The position numbers and the translations under genes are program-made. From the NCBI RefSeq assembly GCF_019175385.1, contig NC_083344.1, forward strand, positions 6,424,965 to 6,488,964: DNA of 64,000 nucleotides, given 5' to 3'. This document shows positions 61,701-64,000 of the stretch, piece by piece. Each line of letters opens with the position of its first letter. The first letter of the stretch is position 1. This stretch comes from Lycium barbarum. Taxonomy: Eukaryota > Streptophyta > Magnoliopsida > Solanales > Solanaceae. A model generated the notes under the pieces. That model was not told where the DNA came from. It did not search any database and saw only the letters and a program-made list of their open reading frames with translations.

Positions 61701-64000
61701 ATGTGTTAAAAGAAATTGGCTGTATAGATGCTGACCTTGTAGTTCAAATCAAAGGCCGTGTTGCTTGCGAAATGAATTCTGGAGAGGAATTGATATGCAC
61801 AGAATGTTTATTTGAGAATCAACTAGATGATCTGGAACCAGAAGAGGCAGTGGCGATCATGTCTTCCTTTGTGTTTCAGCAGAAGGAGACTTCTGAATCT
61901 TTTCTCACGCCAAAGCTTTCTCAGGCTAAAAAGAGGTTATTTTTCTTTTAAAAATATTTGGTTTGATATGCTCATGTCTACCTGTTGATCATTTTTCCTT
62001 TTCATCCATGGTATATGTATTGAATTGTTGTTGATAGTTTTGGATAAGTTTATTTTTTGAAGAGCTTCGATAAGATTTGCTGCTTGTGGATGAGCTTAAA
62101 AGACAGTATAAGACTTCTCTTTTTTTGAGAATGGTAACCTAAAGACAGTATAAGACTTCTCCCCTAAAGACAGTATAAGACTTCTCCCCTAAAGACAGTA
62201 TAAGACTTCTCCTTGCTATACATTAGGTTTAATGATGGAAAACTCGTCAAAATTAATTGATGCAATAGTTGCCAGGGAATATGAAATCAGATAAGGTGTA
62301 CTTTTCCTTTTTCTTTTCCACTGCTTTGTTGGAAAATTTAGGGTACTAACTTGGTTTTATCTCTAGGATTGGAATAAAACATATCATACTTGTTTTTTAT
62401 GAGGATAAAACGTATCATGTTAAATATGTTCTCATGTTTCACAGAATTGCATATGCAACTTGTATGAGACAATTTACTAGTTACTAGCTTGGTTTTATCT
62501 CTATAATTGGAATAAAATAGCAAGTTAAATGTGTTACATGTTTCACGGAATTGCTCATCCAAAGAGACACATATCACAAGGTCACAGGTCAAAGAACTAC
62601 GGCACCTCTTTCTTGATCTAACAAAGTGGGGTCATGAAGGTAGAGATGGAGAGTGAGTTCTGGTAAGCATTTAATGTTAGTGCCCCACATTGATGGTGAA
62701 AGTGGGATGCTATGTTTTTATATGGTTCTGGGAAATCTTCACCTCATGAGCTAGCTTTTGGGTCGAGTTAGGCTGAAGGTCTATCTTTATCATGCTATTA
62801 GAACCAGACCTGTTCCTATTTTTGGTTTACTCGGTGTTGGGGCCCAATGTTTGTTGTTCGCACTTCAGATGTCCGGTCTTGAGCGTGCGGGAAATGTCAA
62901 GTGTTCCACATTGGTGGTGGAAATGGGTTGTTGTCTCCTTATATGGTTTTGGGCAAGTCTCACCTCATGAGTTAGCTTTTGAAGTTGAGTTAGGCCTAAG
63001 GCTCATTTCTTATCAAGTTGGTTCTTCTTTGTTGGAGTGAGTACAATTTTAGGAGGGAAAAGGTTTCTCTAGGAGGCTGCCAATTGTCTTATATCATCAG
63101 TATATGTCCTGCTTTTCCTTTATTGAAAGAATTTTGAAGAAGATGGGGTTGGTCAGATTTACAAATCAAGCATGTACTGGTCCAAGACCTCGTTGCTGCT
63201 TTTGGATCTTTCTCTGTAATGCACAGCTACTAGTGGAATATCTTTTGACTGAATAATATCCCAATTTTCCTCGGTAAAAGAGTTACTGGACAACAGAGGA
63301 TATAATTTTACACAGCTTCAGATTGTCCACGGAACATATGTCTGTCATGATTTGTGCTTATTAAGGCTGTTATTATTTAGACGATGTGTGGCCACTTGGT
63401 TCTTTTTTACTTCTGAAGTCCTGTTATCTCCTTGCTCTTTCTCAATGTTGTCTTTTTGTCTTTATTTGGCTTGTGTAACTCTAGTTGTTGATTATGGTGA
63501 TTTCATTCTGATTAGCTTCATTCTAATTTTTTCCAACTGTTTTTAGTCATTCTGATGTATTCTGTAGCTATTTTCTCATTAATTACCATGAGCTGAAACT
63601 TTAACCCTATTCTTTGGGCTTATTTATTTATTTATTTTGTTTCCTTTTTCTCAATGAAAATATCATTATTGTGGCATTTCAGATTATATGAAACTGCAAT
63701 AAGACTTGGGGAGCTTCAGGCTCAGTTTAAGCTACCAGTTGATCCACAGGAGTATGCCCAAGAGAATCTTAAGTTCGGTTTGGTTGAAGTTGTATACGAA
63801 TGGGCAAAGGTTCTCTCTCTCTCTCTCTCTCCCCTCTCTCTCAAACCCACAAATCTAGGATTTGCATGTGTGGTTGCGTATGACTTATATATCATAATAT
63901 CCTACCCCTTGCTTGAATCTTTACGTTCTCCTATGAGGGGTGTCTCTAATTCTGCTTCCCTCTTGCAGGGCACTCCATTTGCTGAGATTTGTGAACTCAC
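22542..64000 (+). CDS. SKI2: SKI2-type DExH-box RNA helicase (SKI complex), 3' end outside window
   Basis: Twenty-three exons with mutually consistent phases encode about 1296 residues. The plant family is about 1350 long, so roughly 50 C-terminal residues are missing beyond 64000. Helicase motifs in order: Walker A AHTSAGKT (384-391), TAPIK (411-415), DEVH (474-477), SAT (505-507), GVHHAGLLP in exon 14, [11 protein letters not shown] in exon 15, and motif [12 protein letters not shown] (790-799). An arch/insert region and the start of the DSHCT domain follow. With SKI3 and SKI8 the enzyme unwinds RNA in the cytoplasm and feeds it to the exosome for 3'-5' decay; loss in plants leads to siRNA production from mRNAs (family knowledge). 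The plant-specific start reads [17 protein letters not shown]. All catalytic motifs are intact and all mobile elements lie in introns, so the gene is probably functional. Introns 1 and 12 are 6.5 and 10.2 kb. Confidence 0.93.
22657..23520 (+). repeat. Tandem duplication of the exon 1 end and donor, with MITE pieces
   Basis: GATTCCTGACTTCATTTTG followed by GTATAAGC occurs at the real exon 1 end (to 22676) and again ending at 22854 and 23091. Spacings are 178 and 237 bp. Each unit also holds CTCCTCTCAATTATAT and a Stowaway-like piece (AGTTTAACTGGGCACGGAG). A (TA)n tract lies at 23003-23038. A partial fourth unit is at about 23450-23510. Confidence 0.8.
23205..23440. mobile_element. Tourist-like MITE with TTA target duplication
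   Basis: The ends are GTAGGCGTATGGCCAT and, from the right, GGGCCCGTTTGACCAT, flanked by TTA at 23202-23204 and 23441-23443. Its removal rejoins a repeat sequence found intact in the neighbouring units. Confidence 0.75.
23512..23806. mobile_element. Tourist-like MITE, second copy
   Basis: The termini GTAGGCGTTTGGCCATG and (from the right) GGGCCCGTTTGGCCATG are flanked by TTA on both sides. Same family as 23205-23440; a further degraded relative lies at about 24500-24740. Confidence 0.75.
24123..24247 (+). mobile_element. AU SINE 3' portion
   Basis: The sequence GGGGTAAGGTCTACGTACA, then CCCTCCCTAGACCCCACTTT, then GGGATTTCACTGG and a TGTTGTTG tail is the conserved body and 3' end of the AU SINE family. 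The tRNA-related 5' part is missing. Confidence 0.75.
24290..24498. mobile_element. Stowaway-like MITE
   Basis: It starts TCCCTCCGTCCCAATTTGTG and ends CACATAAATTGGGATGGAGG, the inverted complement. The inside is non-coding. It lies in SKI2 intron 1. Confidence 0.75.
24759..25500. repeat. Diverged direct duplication in SKI2 intron 1
   Basis: CACCTTGCTTGCACCTGGAC occurs near 24764 and again near 25287. GGGTTCAA followed by CTGCTCTTT or CCGCTCTTT and ACCTAATTC occurs near 25141 and 25391. The block was duplicated about 250-520 bp apart and has since diverged. Confidence 0.55.
25575..25834. mobile_element. Stowaway-like MITE
   Basis: The ends CTCCCTCCGTCCTAATTCAT and CATAAATTGGGACAGAGGGA are inverted complements. 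It is ~260 bp, non-coding, in SKI2 intron 1. Confidence 0.8.
26690..27180 (+). mobile_element. LINE endonuclease-region remnant
   Basis: Interrupted reading gives [14 protein letters not shown], then [24 protein letters not shown] sequence, then [12 protein letters not shown] and [10 protein letters not shown]. These are successive C-terminal blocks of the plant LINE endonuclease domain. It is broken by stops and shifts. The 25840-26690 stretch upstream contains simple repeats (AAC/AAT-rich, a G run at 26190) and nothing else I can name. Confidence 0.65.
27180..27770 (-). mobile_element. Copia LTR pair with internal deletion
   Basis: A left LTR ends ...TTCTTAACA at 27458, followed by CTCTCCATCAAG (purine tract on the minus strand). 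Only ~100 bp of interior remains. CTGATACCA at 27559-27567, the complement of a TGGTATCAG primer-binding site, then abuts a second LTR starting TGTATAAAAAAG. The two LTRs share several blocks in the same order. The antisense element has lost nearly all coding sequence. Confidence 0.65.
27784..28170. repeat. 133-bp tandem repeat, three copies
   Basis: Three head-to-tail copies start near 27784, 27917 and 28050. Each contains TTGTTGGAGGGCAC, GTGGAGTGT and CTTTTACTTGCGGTGC. Copies 2 and 3 are nearly identical; copy 1 differs at a few bases. It lies in SKI2 intron 1. A (TG)n/(G)n tract follows at 28254-28282. Confidence 0.92.
28283..29207. other. SKI2 intron 1, 3' part
   Basis: Unique-looking AT-rich intron. 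No gene or element is recognisable. It ends in ATTTCAG at the exon 2 acceptor. Confidence 0.5.
29208..29465 (+). CDS. SKI2: SKI2 exon 2
   Basis: Residues 46-131, phase 0 both sides. It encodes [16 protein letters not shown] and the conserved [20 protein letters not shown] block of the N-terminal region. Confidence 0.95.
29652..29912 (+). CDS. SKI2: SKI2 exon 3
   Basis: Residues 132-218, phase 0 both sides. It contains [20 protein letters not shown] and ends GDLK at a GTAAGG donor. Confidence 0.93.
30016..30075 (+). CDS. SKI2: SKI2 exon 4 (short)
   Basis: About 20 residues including [12 protein letters not shown], phase 0. The acceptor is the AG of ATGGAG. The donor is GAG|GTAAAA; an alternative nine bases later, at CTG|GTCAGT, keeps the frame. 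This is the least certain exon because of its size. Confidence 0.65.
30272..30347 (+). CDS. SKI2: SKI2 exon 5
   Basis: Residues 239-264. It encodes [16 protein letters not shown] and ends in phase 1, matched by the two-base start of exon 6. Confidence 0.92.
30348..31089. other. SKI2 intron 5, 5' part
   Basis: No recognisable gene or mobile element in this AT-rich intron sequence. Confidence 0.5.
31102..31266 (+). mobile_element. tRNA-derived SINE with 12-bp target duplication
   Basis: GTAAATAAAAGT occurs on both sides (31090-31101 and 31267-31278). A B-box-like GCGTTCAAGTCTC lies at 31161-31173, and the body includes ACACGCGCTTGACCCATGAA. It sits in SKI2 intron 5. Confidence 0.7.
31290..32795 (+). 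mobile_element. LINE reverse-transcriptase fragment in SKI2 intron 5
   Basis: Broken frames follow plant LINE ORF2 order. First comes the RT block [20 protein letters not shown] with [20 protein letters not shown]-type remnant lies near 31857, then [13 protein letters not shown] sequence near 32043. The start of the zf-RVT part ([19 protein letters not shown]) is near 32731. Multiple stops and shifts make it inactive. It lacks a LINE 3' tail and stops about 20 bp before the exon 6 acceptor. Confidence 0.8.
32817..33025 (+). CDS. SKI2: SKI2 exon 6
   Basis: Residues 264-333. An acidic linker ([19 protein letters not shown] and [16 protein letters not shown]) between the N-terminal region and the helicase core. 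Enters in phase 1, leaves in phase 0. Confidence 0.9.
33198..33305 (+). CDS. SKI2: SKI2 exon 7
   Basis: Residues 334-369. It encodes [20 protein letters not shown] and [11 protein letters not shown], the lead-in to RecA domain 1 containing the Q-motif-like F-x-L-D-x-F-Q. Confidence 0.95.
33517..34546. mobile_element. Mutator-like element (Pack-MULE) carrying a receptor-kinase fragment
   Basis: The terminal inverted repeats are about 120 bp: 33517-33637 against 34427-34546, both beginning GGGAAAATGCA from the outside and sharing ACTTTACGGGC. Flanks show a 9-bp duplication with one mismatch (TTAGATTTT and TTTGATTTT). Long TIRs plus a 9-bp TSD define a MULE. No MuDR transposase is present. The interior carries a piece of an LRR receptor kinase on the minus strand. 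It lies in SKI2 intron 7. Confidence 0.88.
33850..34300 (-). pseudogene. Captured LRR receptor-like kinase fragment
   Basis: On the minus strand, frames read NLTRLRTL, then [20 protein letters not shown] and [15 protein letters not shown]. This is two LRR units of consensus LxLxxNxFxGxIP. Next comes [17 protein letters not shown], which resembles the start of the transmembrane segment in RLK902-type inactive receptor kinases. The kinase domain is absent. Frame changes and a gap between the LRR and the membrane segment show decay or an incomplete capture. Confidence 0.78.
34666..34767 (+). CDS. SKI2: SKI2 exon 8 (Walker A)
   Basis: Residues 370-403, phase 0. It contains the ATP-binding loop AHTSAGKT followed by [10 protein letters not shown]. 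Confidence 0.96.
35024..35224 (+). CDS. SKI2: SKI2 exon 9
   Basis: Residues 404-470, phase 0. It holds motif Ia ([13 protein letters not shown]), the LLTGD block and motif Ib ([13 protein letters not shown]). Confidence 0.96.
35308..35418 (+). CDS. SKI2: SKI2 exon 10 (DEVH box)
   Basis: Residues 471-507, phase 0. It encodes [11 protein letters not shown] (motif II) and FVLLSAT (motif III). The catalytic D, E and H are present. Confidence 0.96.
35961..38803 (-). mobile_element. 5'-truncated LINE, 2.84 kb, with 19-bp target duplication
   Basis: TGCGATAGCTCAATACTTT occurs at 35942-35960 and 38804-38822. The element runs antisense to SKI2, with a poly(A) end (poly-T at 35961-35968). It starts within ORF2 upstream of the reverse transcriptase, so the endonuclease is missing. 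It sits inside the copia RNase H remnant. Confidence 0.93.
36068..38700 (-). pseudogene. LINE ORF2 (reverse transcriptase, zf-RVT), two lesions
   Basis: The long open stretch 38551-36407 (714 codons) covers the RT domain: [66 protein letters not shown] and the active site [10 protein letters not shown]. The C-terminal zf-RVT then reads [19 protein letters not shown] and CPLCGE. A TAG at 36407-36409 is followed in the same frame by further coding sequence to 36068 ([20 protein letters not shown]). Upstream coding (to about 38770) is in another frame because of one shift near 38610. The few lesions indicate a fairly recent insertion. Confidence 0.9.
39211..39880. other. SKI2 intron 10, 3' part
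   Basis: No recognisable gene or element. It ends TTCTCATGCAG at the exon 11 acceptor. Confidence 0.5.
39881..39948 (+). CDS. SKI2: SKI2 exon 11
   Basis: Residues 508-530. It encodes [20 protein letters not shown] and ends in phase 2 inside the VTGTTKRPVP sequence completed by exon 12. Confidence 0.95.
40128..40515 (+). CDS. SKI2: SKI2 exon 12
   Basis: Residues 530-659. It begins [20 protein letters not shown], then a basic, Ser/Gly-rich low-complexity stretch (about 565-625), then [16 protein letters not shown] leading into RecA domain 2. Confidence 0.95.
40742..42917 (-). repeat. Gypsy 3' LTR (left)
   Basis: 2176 bp. It contains a 120-bp tandem duplication at about 41322-41550. The few differences seen from the right LTR include ACTATTAG/ACTACTAG, AGATCATCG/AAATCATCG, GAAGCATGCC/GAAGTATGCC and length changes in the A-tract near 40830. 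Confidence 0.95.
42918..42935 (-). other. Gypsy polypurine tract
   Basis: On the minus strand TATTTAAGGGAGGGAGAA directly precedes the 3' LTR, as expected for plus-strand priming. Confidence 0.75.
43359..46145 (-). CDS. Gypsy pol: reverse transcriptase, RNase H, integrase, chromodomain
   Basis: An open frame of 928 codons. [17 protein letters not shown] and the active site [10 protein letters not shown] (about 145-155). RNase [16 protein letters not shown] and [10 protein letters not shown]. Integrase: a zinc-binding region ending CLNCQQVK, then catalytic residues in [17 protein letters not shown] and [10 protein letters not shown]. The C-terminus [20 protein letters not shown] followed by [18 protein letters not shown] is a chromodomain. 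Its first methionine is not a genuine start: the frame is the continuation of gag-protease, displaced by a single-base shift near 46180. All catalytic residues are present. Confidence 0.95.
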   Translation of the reverse strand: MAPAELRELKEQIQDLLDKGFIRPSVSPWGAPVLFVKKKDGSMRMCIDYRKLNKVTIKNKYPLPRIDDLFDQLQGAVCFSKIDLRSGYHQLRIKKEDISKTAFRTRYGHYEFLVMSFGLTNAPAAFMDLMNRVFKPFLDTYVIVFIDDILVYSRSQLEHEGHLRAVLEKLQEHKLYAKFSKCEFWLDTVAFLGHVVSKDGILVDPKKIDAVQQWPRPTTPTEIRSFLGLAGYYKRFVAGFSVITAPLTRLTQKNVQFKWTEECELSFRKLKTALTSAPVLTLPTGEGGYSVYCDASRVGLGCVLMQRGKVIAYASRQLKNHEKNYPTHDLELAAVVFALKLWRHYLYGEPCEIFTDHKSLQYIFKQKDLNLRQRRWLELLKDYDMTILYHPGKANVVADALSRKSMGSLASISASIRPLAIDFQRLANSGVRLDATPCGRILACVVAQSSLIEQVKAHQFEDRRLLKLKEQVEQGQTKRATIDSDGVLWHDGRLCVPDVGDLRQTIMEEAHSSRYSIHPGATKMYQDLKKHFWWMRMKRNISDYVARCLNCQQVKSEHQKPGGLAQNLVIPEWKWERITMDFVVGLPRTLRRHDSVWVIVDRLTKSAHYIPVHTTFTAERLAQIYTREIVRLHGVPISIISDRGSQFTAQFWQSFQKALGTKVELSTAFHPQTDGQSERVIQILEDMLRACAIDFGGHWDEQLPLVEFAYNNSYHSSIEMAPYEALYGRRCRSPVGWFEPGERKLLGPEMVQQALETVKVIQDRLKTAQSRQKSYSDKRVRDLEFMEGDMVLLKVSPMKGVMRFGKKGKLSPRYIGPFEILKRIGAVAYRLALPPSLAGVHPVFHVSMLRKYSRDPSHIVQVIDHEAVQLDQKLAYEEAPIAILDRQVRQLRSKSIPSVKDLWKNHPSEEATWEAEQDIRDRYPELFS
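46093..48285 (-). pseudogene. Gypsy gag-protease with premature stop
   Basis: The natural start is probably ATG at 48285-48283 ([16 protein letters not shown]). TGA at 48156-48154 interrupts the frame, which then continues without change from [11 protein letters not shown] to 46093. Gag core: [20 protein letters not shown] and [22 protein letters not shown] knuckle, [14 protein letters not shown], follows. The protease carries [14 protein letters not shown], the DPG variant in place of DSG, which is common in this lineage. The frame runs out of register with pol near 46180. The stop fits a CGA-to-TGA change at a methylated CpG (inference). Confidence 0.9.
48473..48488 (-). other. Gypsy primer-binding site
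   Basis: On the minus strand CTTGATATCAGAGCCC lies just inside the 5' LTR and resembles the initiator tRNA-Met complement (core TATCAGAGC). Confidence 0.7.
48491..50662 (-). repeat. Gypsy 5' LTR (right)
   Basis: 2172 bp, nearly identical to 40742-42917. It repeats the same internal 120-bp duplication at about 49068-49296. Confidence 0.95.
50720..50875 (+). CDS. SKI2: SKI2 exon 13
   Basis: Residues 660-711, phase 0. It encodes [18 protein letters not shown], the motif IV region opening RecA domain 2. It starts 53 bp after the gypsy TSD. Confidence 0.95.
50982..51092 (+). CDS. SKI2: SKI2 exon 14
   Basis: Residues 712-748, phase 0. It contains [19 protein letters not shown], a hallmark block of the Ski2/Mtr4 helicases. 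Confidence 0.96.
51395..51825 (+). mobile_element. LINE 3' end fragment in SKI2 intron 14
   Basis: Translation gives [19 protein letters not shown] followed by broken sequence with [14 protein letters not shown] remnants. This is the tail of zf-RVT and the ORF2 C-terminus of plant LINEs, followed by a 3' UTR ending near 51825. It is truncated and full of stops. Confidence 0.7.
52271..52324 (+). CDS. SKI2: SKI2 exon 15 (motif V)
   Basis: Residues 749-766, phase 0. [18 protein letters not shown] is the complete exon and contains helicase motif V. Confidence 0.96.
52384..52606. mobile_element. Stowaway-like MITE in SKI2 intron 15
   Basis: It starts CTCACTCCATCCCATTTTAC after a TA dinucleotide and ends CACGTAAAGTGGGATAGCAG. 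The termini are imperfect inverted repeats of the same family as 24290-24498. Confidence 0.65.
53343..54345. repeat. ~230-bp direct repeats in SKI2 intron 15
   Basis: Blocks at 53343-53577 and 54115-54345 match closely. Both contain ATCATTCTTGA, CAGTACCAAACATGGCAATA and TTTGCTTTCTGTATTCTGGT. They flank about 540 bp without similarity to each other. The arrangement could be a duplication or the edges of an element I cannot name. Confidence 0.7.
54445..54702 (+). CDS. SKI2: SKI2 exon 16 (motif VI)
   Basis: Residues 767-852, phase 0. It includes [20 protein letters not shown] (motif VI, arginine fingers) and continues to LRVEELK. Confidence 0.96.
55360..55469 (+). CDS. SKI2: SKI2 exon 17
   Basis: Residues 853-889. 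[20 protein letters not shown] is the winged-helix to helical region. Ends in phase 2. A (TC)n/(CA)n tract at 55672-55728 lies in the following intron. Confidence 0.95.
55933..56086 (+). CDS. SKI2: SKI2 exon 18
   Basis: Residues 889-940. It encodes [20 protein letters not shown] and [13 protein letters not shown], the entry to the arch insert. Begins with one base completing a Glu codon, ends in phase 0. Confidence 0.94.
56584..56661 (+). other. Possible cassette exon in SKI2 intron 18
   Basis: Between TTTTTTTAG and a weak donor (GCA|GTTTGA) lies an open 26-codon segment in phase 0: [20 protein letters not shown] and then SIENSA. It is acidic and would fit between exons 18 and 19 without changing frame. 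No equivalent is known to me in other plant SKI2 proteins. Confidence 0.35.
56897..57353 (+). CDS. SKI2: SKI2 exon 19
   Basis: Residues 941-1093, the largest exon. It covers the arch/KOW-like insert, [20 protein letters not shown] and [19 protein letters not shown], and ends YPPALDPVK in phase 1. Confidence 0.95.
57354..58165. other. SKI2 intron 19, 5' part
   Basis: No recognisable gene or element in this part of the intron. Confidence 0.5.
58168..60540 (-). mobile_element. Copia remnant in SKI2 intron 19, its LTR split by a LINE
   Basis: An antisense 3' LTR occupies about 58168-58333 and 59489-59541 (outer part ...GATTCTAACA). It is adjacent to CTCCCCCTCAAG, the complement of a purine tract. 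Beyond it the minus strand carries broken copia pol: [20 protein letters not shown] (RNase H), [18 protein letters not shown], and RT-end sequence up to about 60540. The 5' half and 5' LTR are missing. The left LTR boundary is approximate. Confidence 0.75.
58334..59488 (-). mobile_element. 5'-truncated LINE inside the copia LTR, 1.15 kb
   Basis: ATACTATATTT occurs at 58323-58333 and 59489-59499. On the minus strand, broken ORF2 C-terminal sequence reads [37 protein letters not shown] and [20 protein letters not shown]. It belongs to the same LINE family as 35961-38803 but is more degraded. Confidence 0.85.
60925..61015. repeat. ~46-bp tandem duplication
   Basis: GAGATCAGTTATTATTGTC through TTCTTCTCTAGCTTCTG and GTTCTTTGG occurs twice head to tail. 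It is in SKI2 intron 19. Confidence 0.85.
61381..61595 (+). CDS. SKI2: SKI2 exon 20
   Basis: Residues 1093-1164. It begins [16 protein letters not shown] and contains [20 protein letters not shown]. It ends at GGTCGG|GTATGG in phase 0. Confidence 0.95.
61697..61935 (+). CDS. SKI2: SKI2 exon 21
   Basis: Residues 1165-1244. [20 protein letters not shown] and [20 protein letters not shown] open the DSHCT domain. Ends in phase 2. Confidence 0.96.
62100..62216. repeat. 25-bp tandem repeat
   Basis: AAAGACAGTATAAGACTTCT occurs four times. The last three copies are contiguous with a 25-bp period; the first is separated by ~40 bp. It is in SKI2 intron 21. Confidence 0.85.
62675..63015 (+). mobile_element. 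TRIM (miniature LTR retrotransposon)
   Basis: Two ~120-bp direct repeats, 62675-62792 and 62895-63015, start TGTTAGTG or TGTCAAGTG and share CACATTG, TTATATGGTT and CCTCATGAG. They flank a ~100-bp interior beginning TGCTATTAGAACCAGACC, a decayed TGGTATCAGAGC-type primer site. This structure and sequence type match plant TRIMs. I see no TSD. Confidence 0.7.
63016..63682. other. SKI2 intron 21, 3' part
   Basis: Apart from AT/T-rich stretches I see nothing identifiable. Confidence 0.5.
63683..63809 (+). CDS. SKI2: SKI2 exon 22
   Basis: Residues 1244-1286. [20 protein letters not shown] and [12 protein letters not shown] continue the DSHCT domain. A (TC)n tract directly follows the donor. Confidence 0.95.
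63969..64000 (+). CDS. SKI2: SKI2 exon 23, start only
   Basis: [11 protein letters not shown] continues the DSHCT domain and is cut by the window end. About 50 residues should remain. Confidence 0.92.

Noticed and set aside
62100..62216. CRISPR-like array
   Set aside because: The 25-bp repeats are contiguous without spacers, in a plant intron. They are a simple tandem repeat.

Overview
This is a stretch of plant nuclear genome: AT-rich, intron-rich and crowded with transposable elements. A Solanaceae (nightshade family) source is my best guess. It rests on an AU-type SINE tail, a Tekay-type gypsy element whose LTR begins TGTCACGACCC, and the abundance of Stowaway/Tourist MITEs. Family-level assignment is inference; 'dicot plant' is much safer.

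The one large host gene is a SKI2 orthologue, a DExH-box RNA helicase of the cytoplasmic SKI complex that feeds mRNA to the exosome. It lies on the + strand from 22542 to beyond the window end. I could trace 23 exons with consistent splice phases, giving about 1296 codons. The full protein is expected to be near 1350 residues, so only the extreme C-terminus is outside the window. Its introns are swollen by mobile elements. Intron 1 (6.5 kb) holds MITEs, an AU SINE, LINE and copia remnants and a 133-bp tandem triplication. Intron 5 holds a SINE and a LINE fragment. Intron 7 holds a Mutator-like element carrying a receptor-kinase fragment. Intron 10 holds an antisense copia remnant with a LINE inside it. 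Intron 12 holds a complete 9.9-kb antisense gypsy element. Intron 14 holds a LINE 3' end. Intron 19 holds an antisense copia remnant, also split by a LINE. Intron 21 holds a TRIM.

Upstream (1-22500) is accessory sequence. Positions 947-3460 carry a decayed plant-mobile-domain gene (the 'phosphatase 7 long form' type). Two tandem copies of a two-exon, cysteine-rich, defensin-like peptide gene follow. Copy 1 (3634-3953) is intact. Copy 2 (6982-20096) is split 11 bp after its ATG by a 12.75-kb nested stack. The stack is a Ty1/copia element (6993-19746, 5-bp TSD) whose 3' LTR was itself hit twice: by a 3.3-kb Helitron (12234-15509, containing a SINE) and by a 4.1-kb hAT transposon (15549-19621, 8-bp TSD). 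Removing both insertions leaves an LTR of about 204 bp, matching the 203-bp 5' LTR.

The most unusual structure is a family of more than a dozen short perfect hairpins in the copia internal region (about 7570-11480). They have different stem sequences but share a loop resembling C-N-GAA. I cannot explain it from coding sequence.

All calls come from reading the sequence by eye; no alignments or database searches were run.
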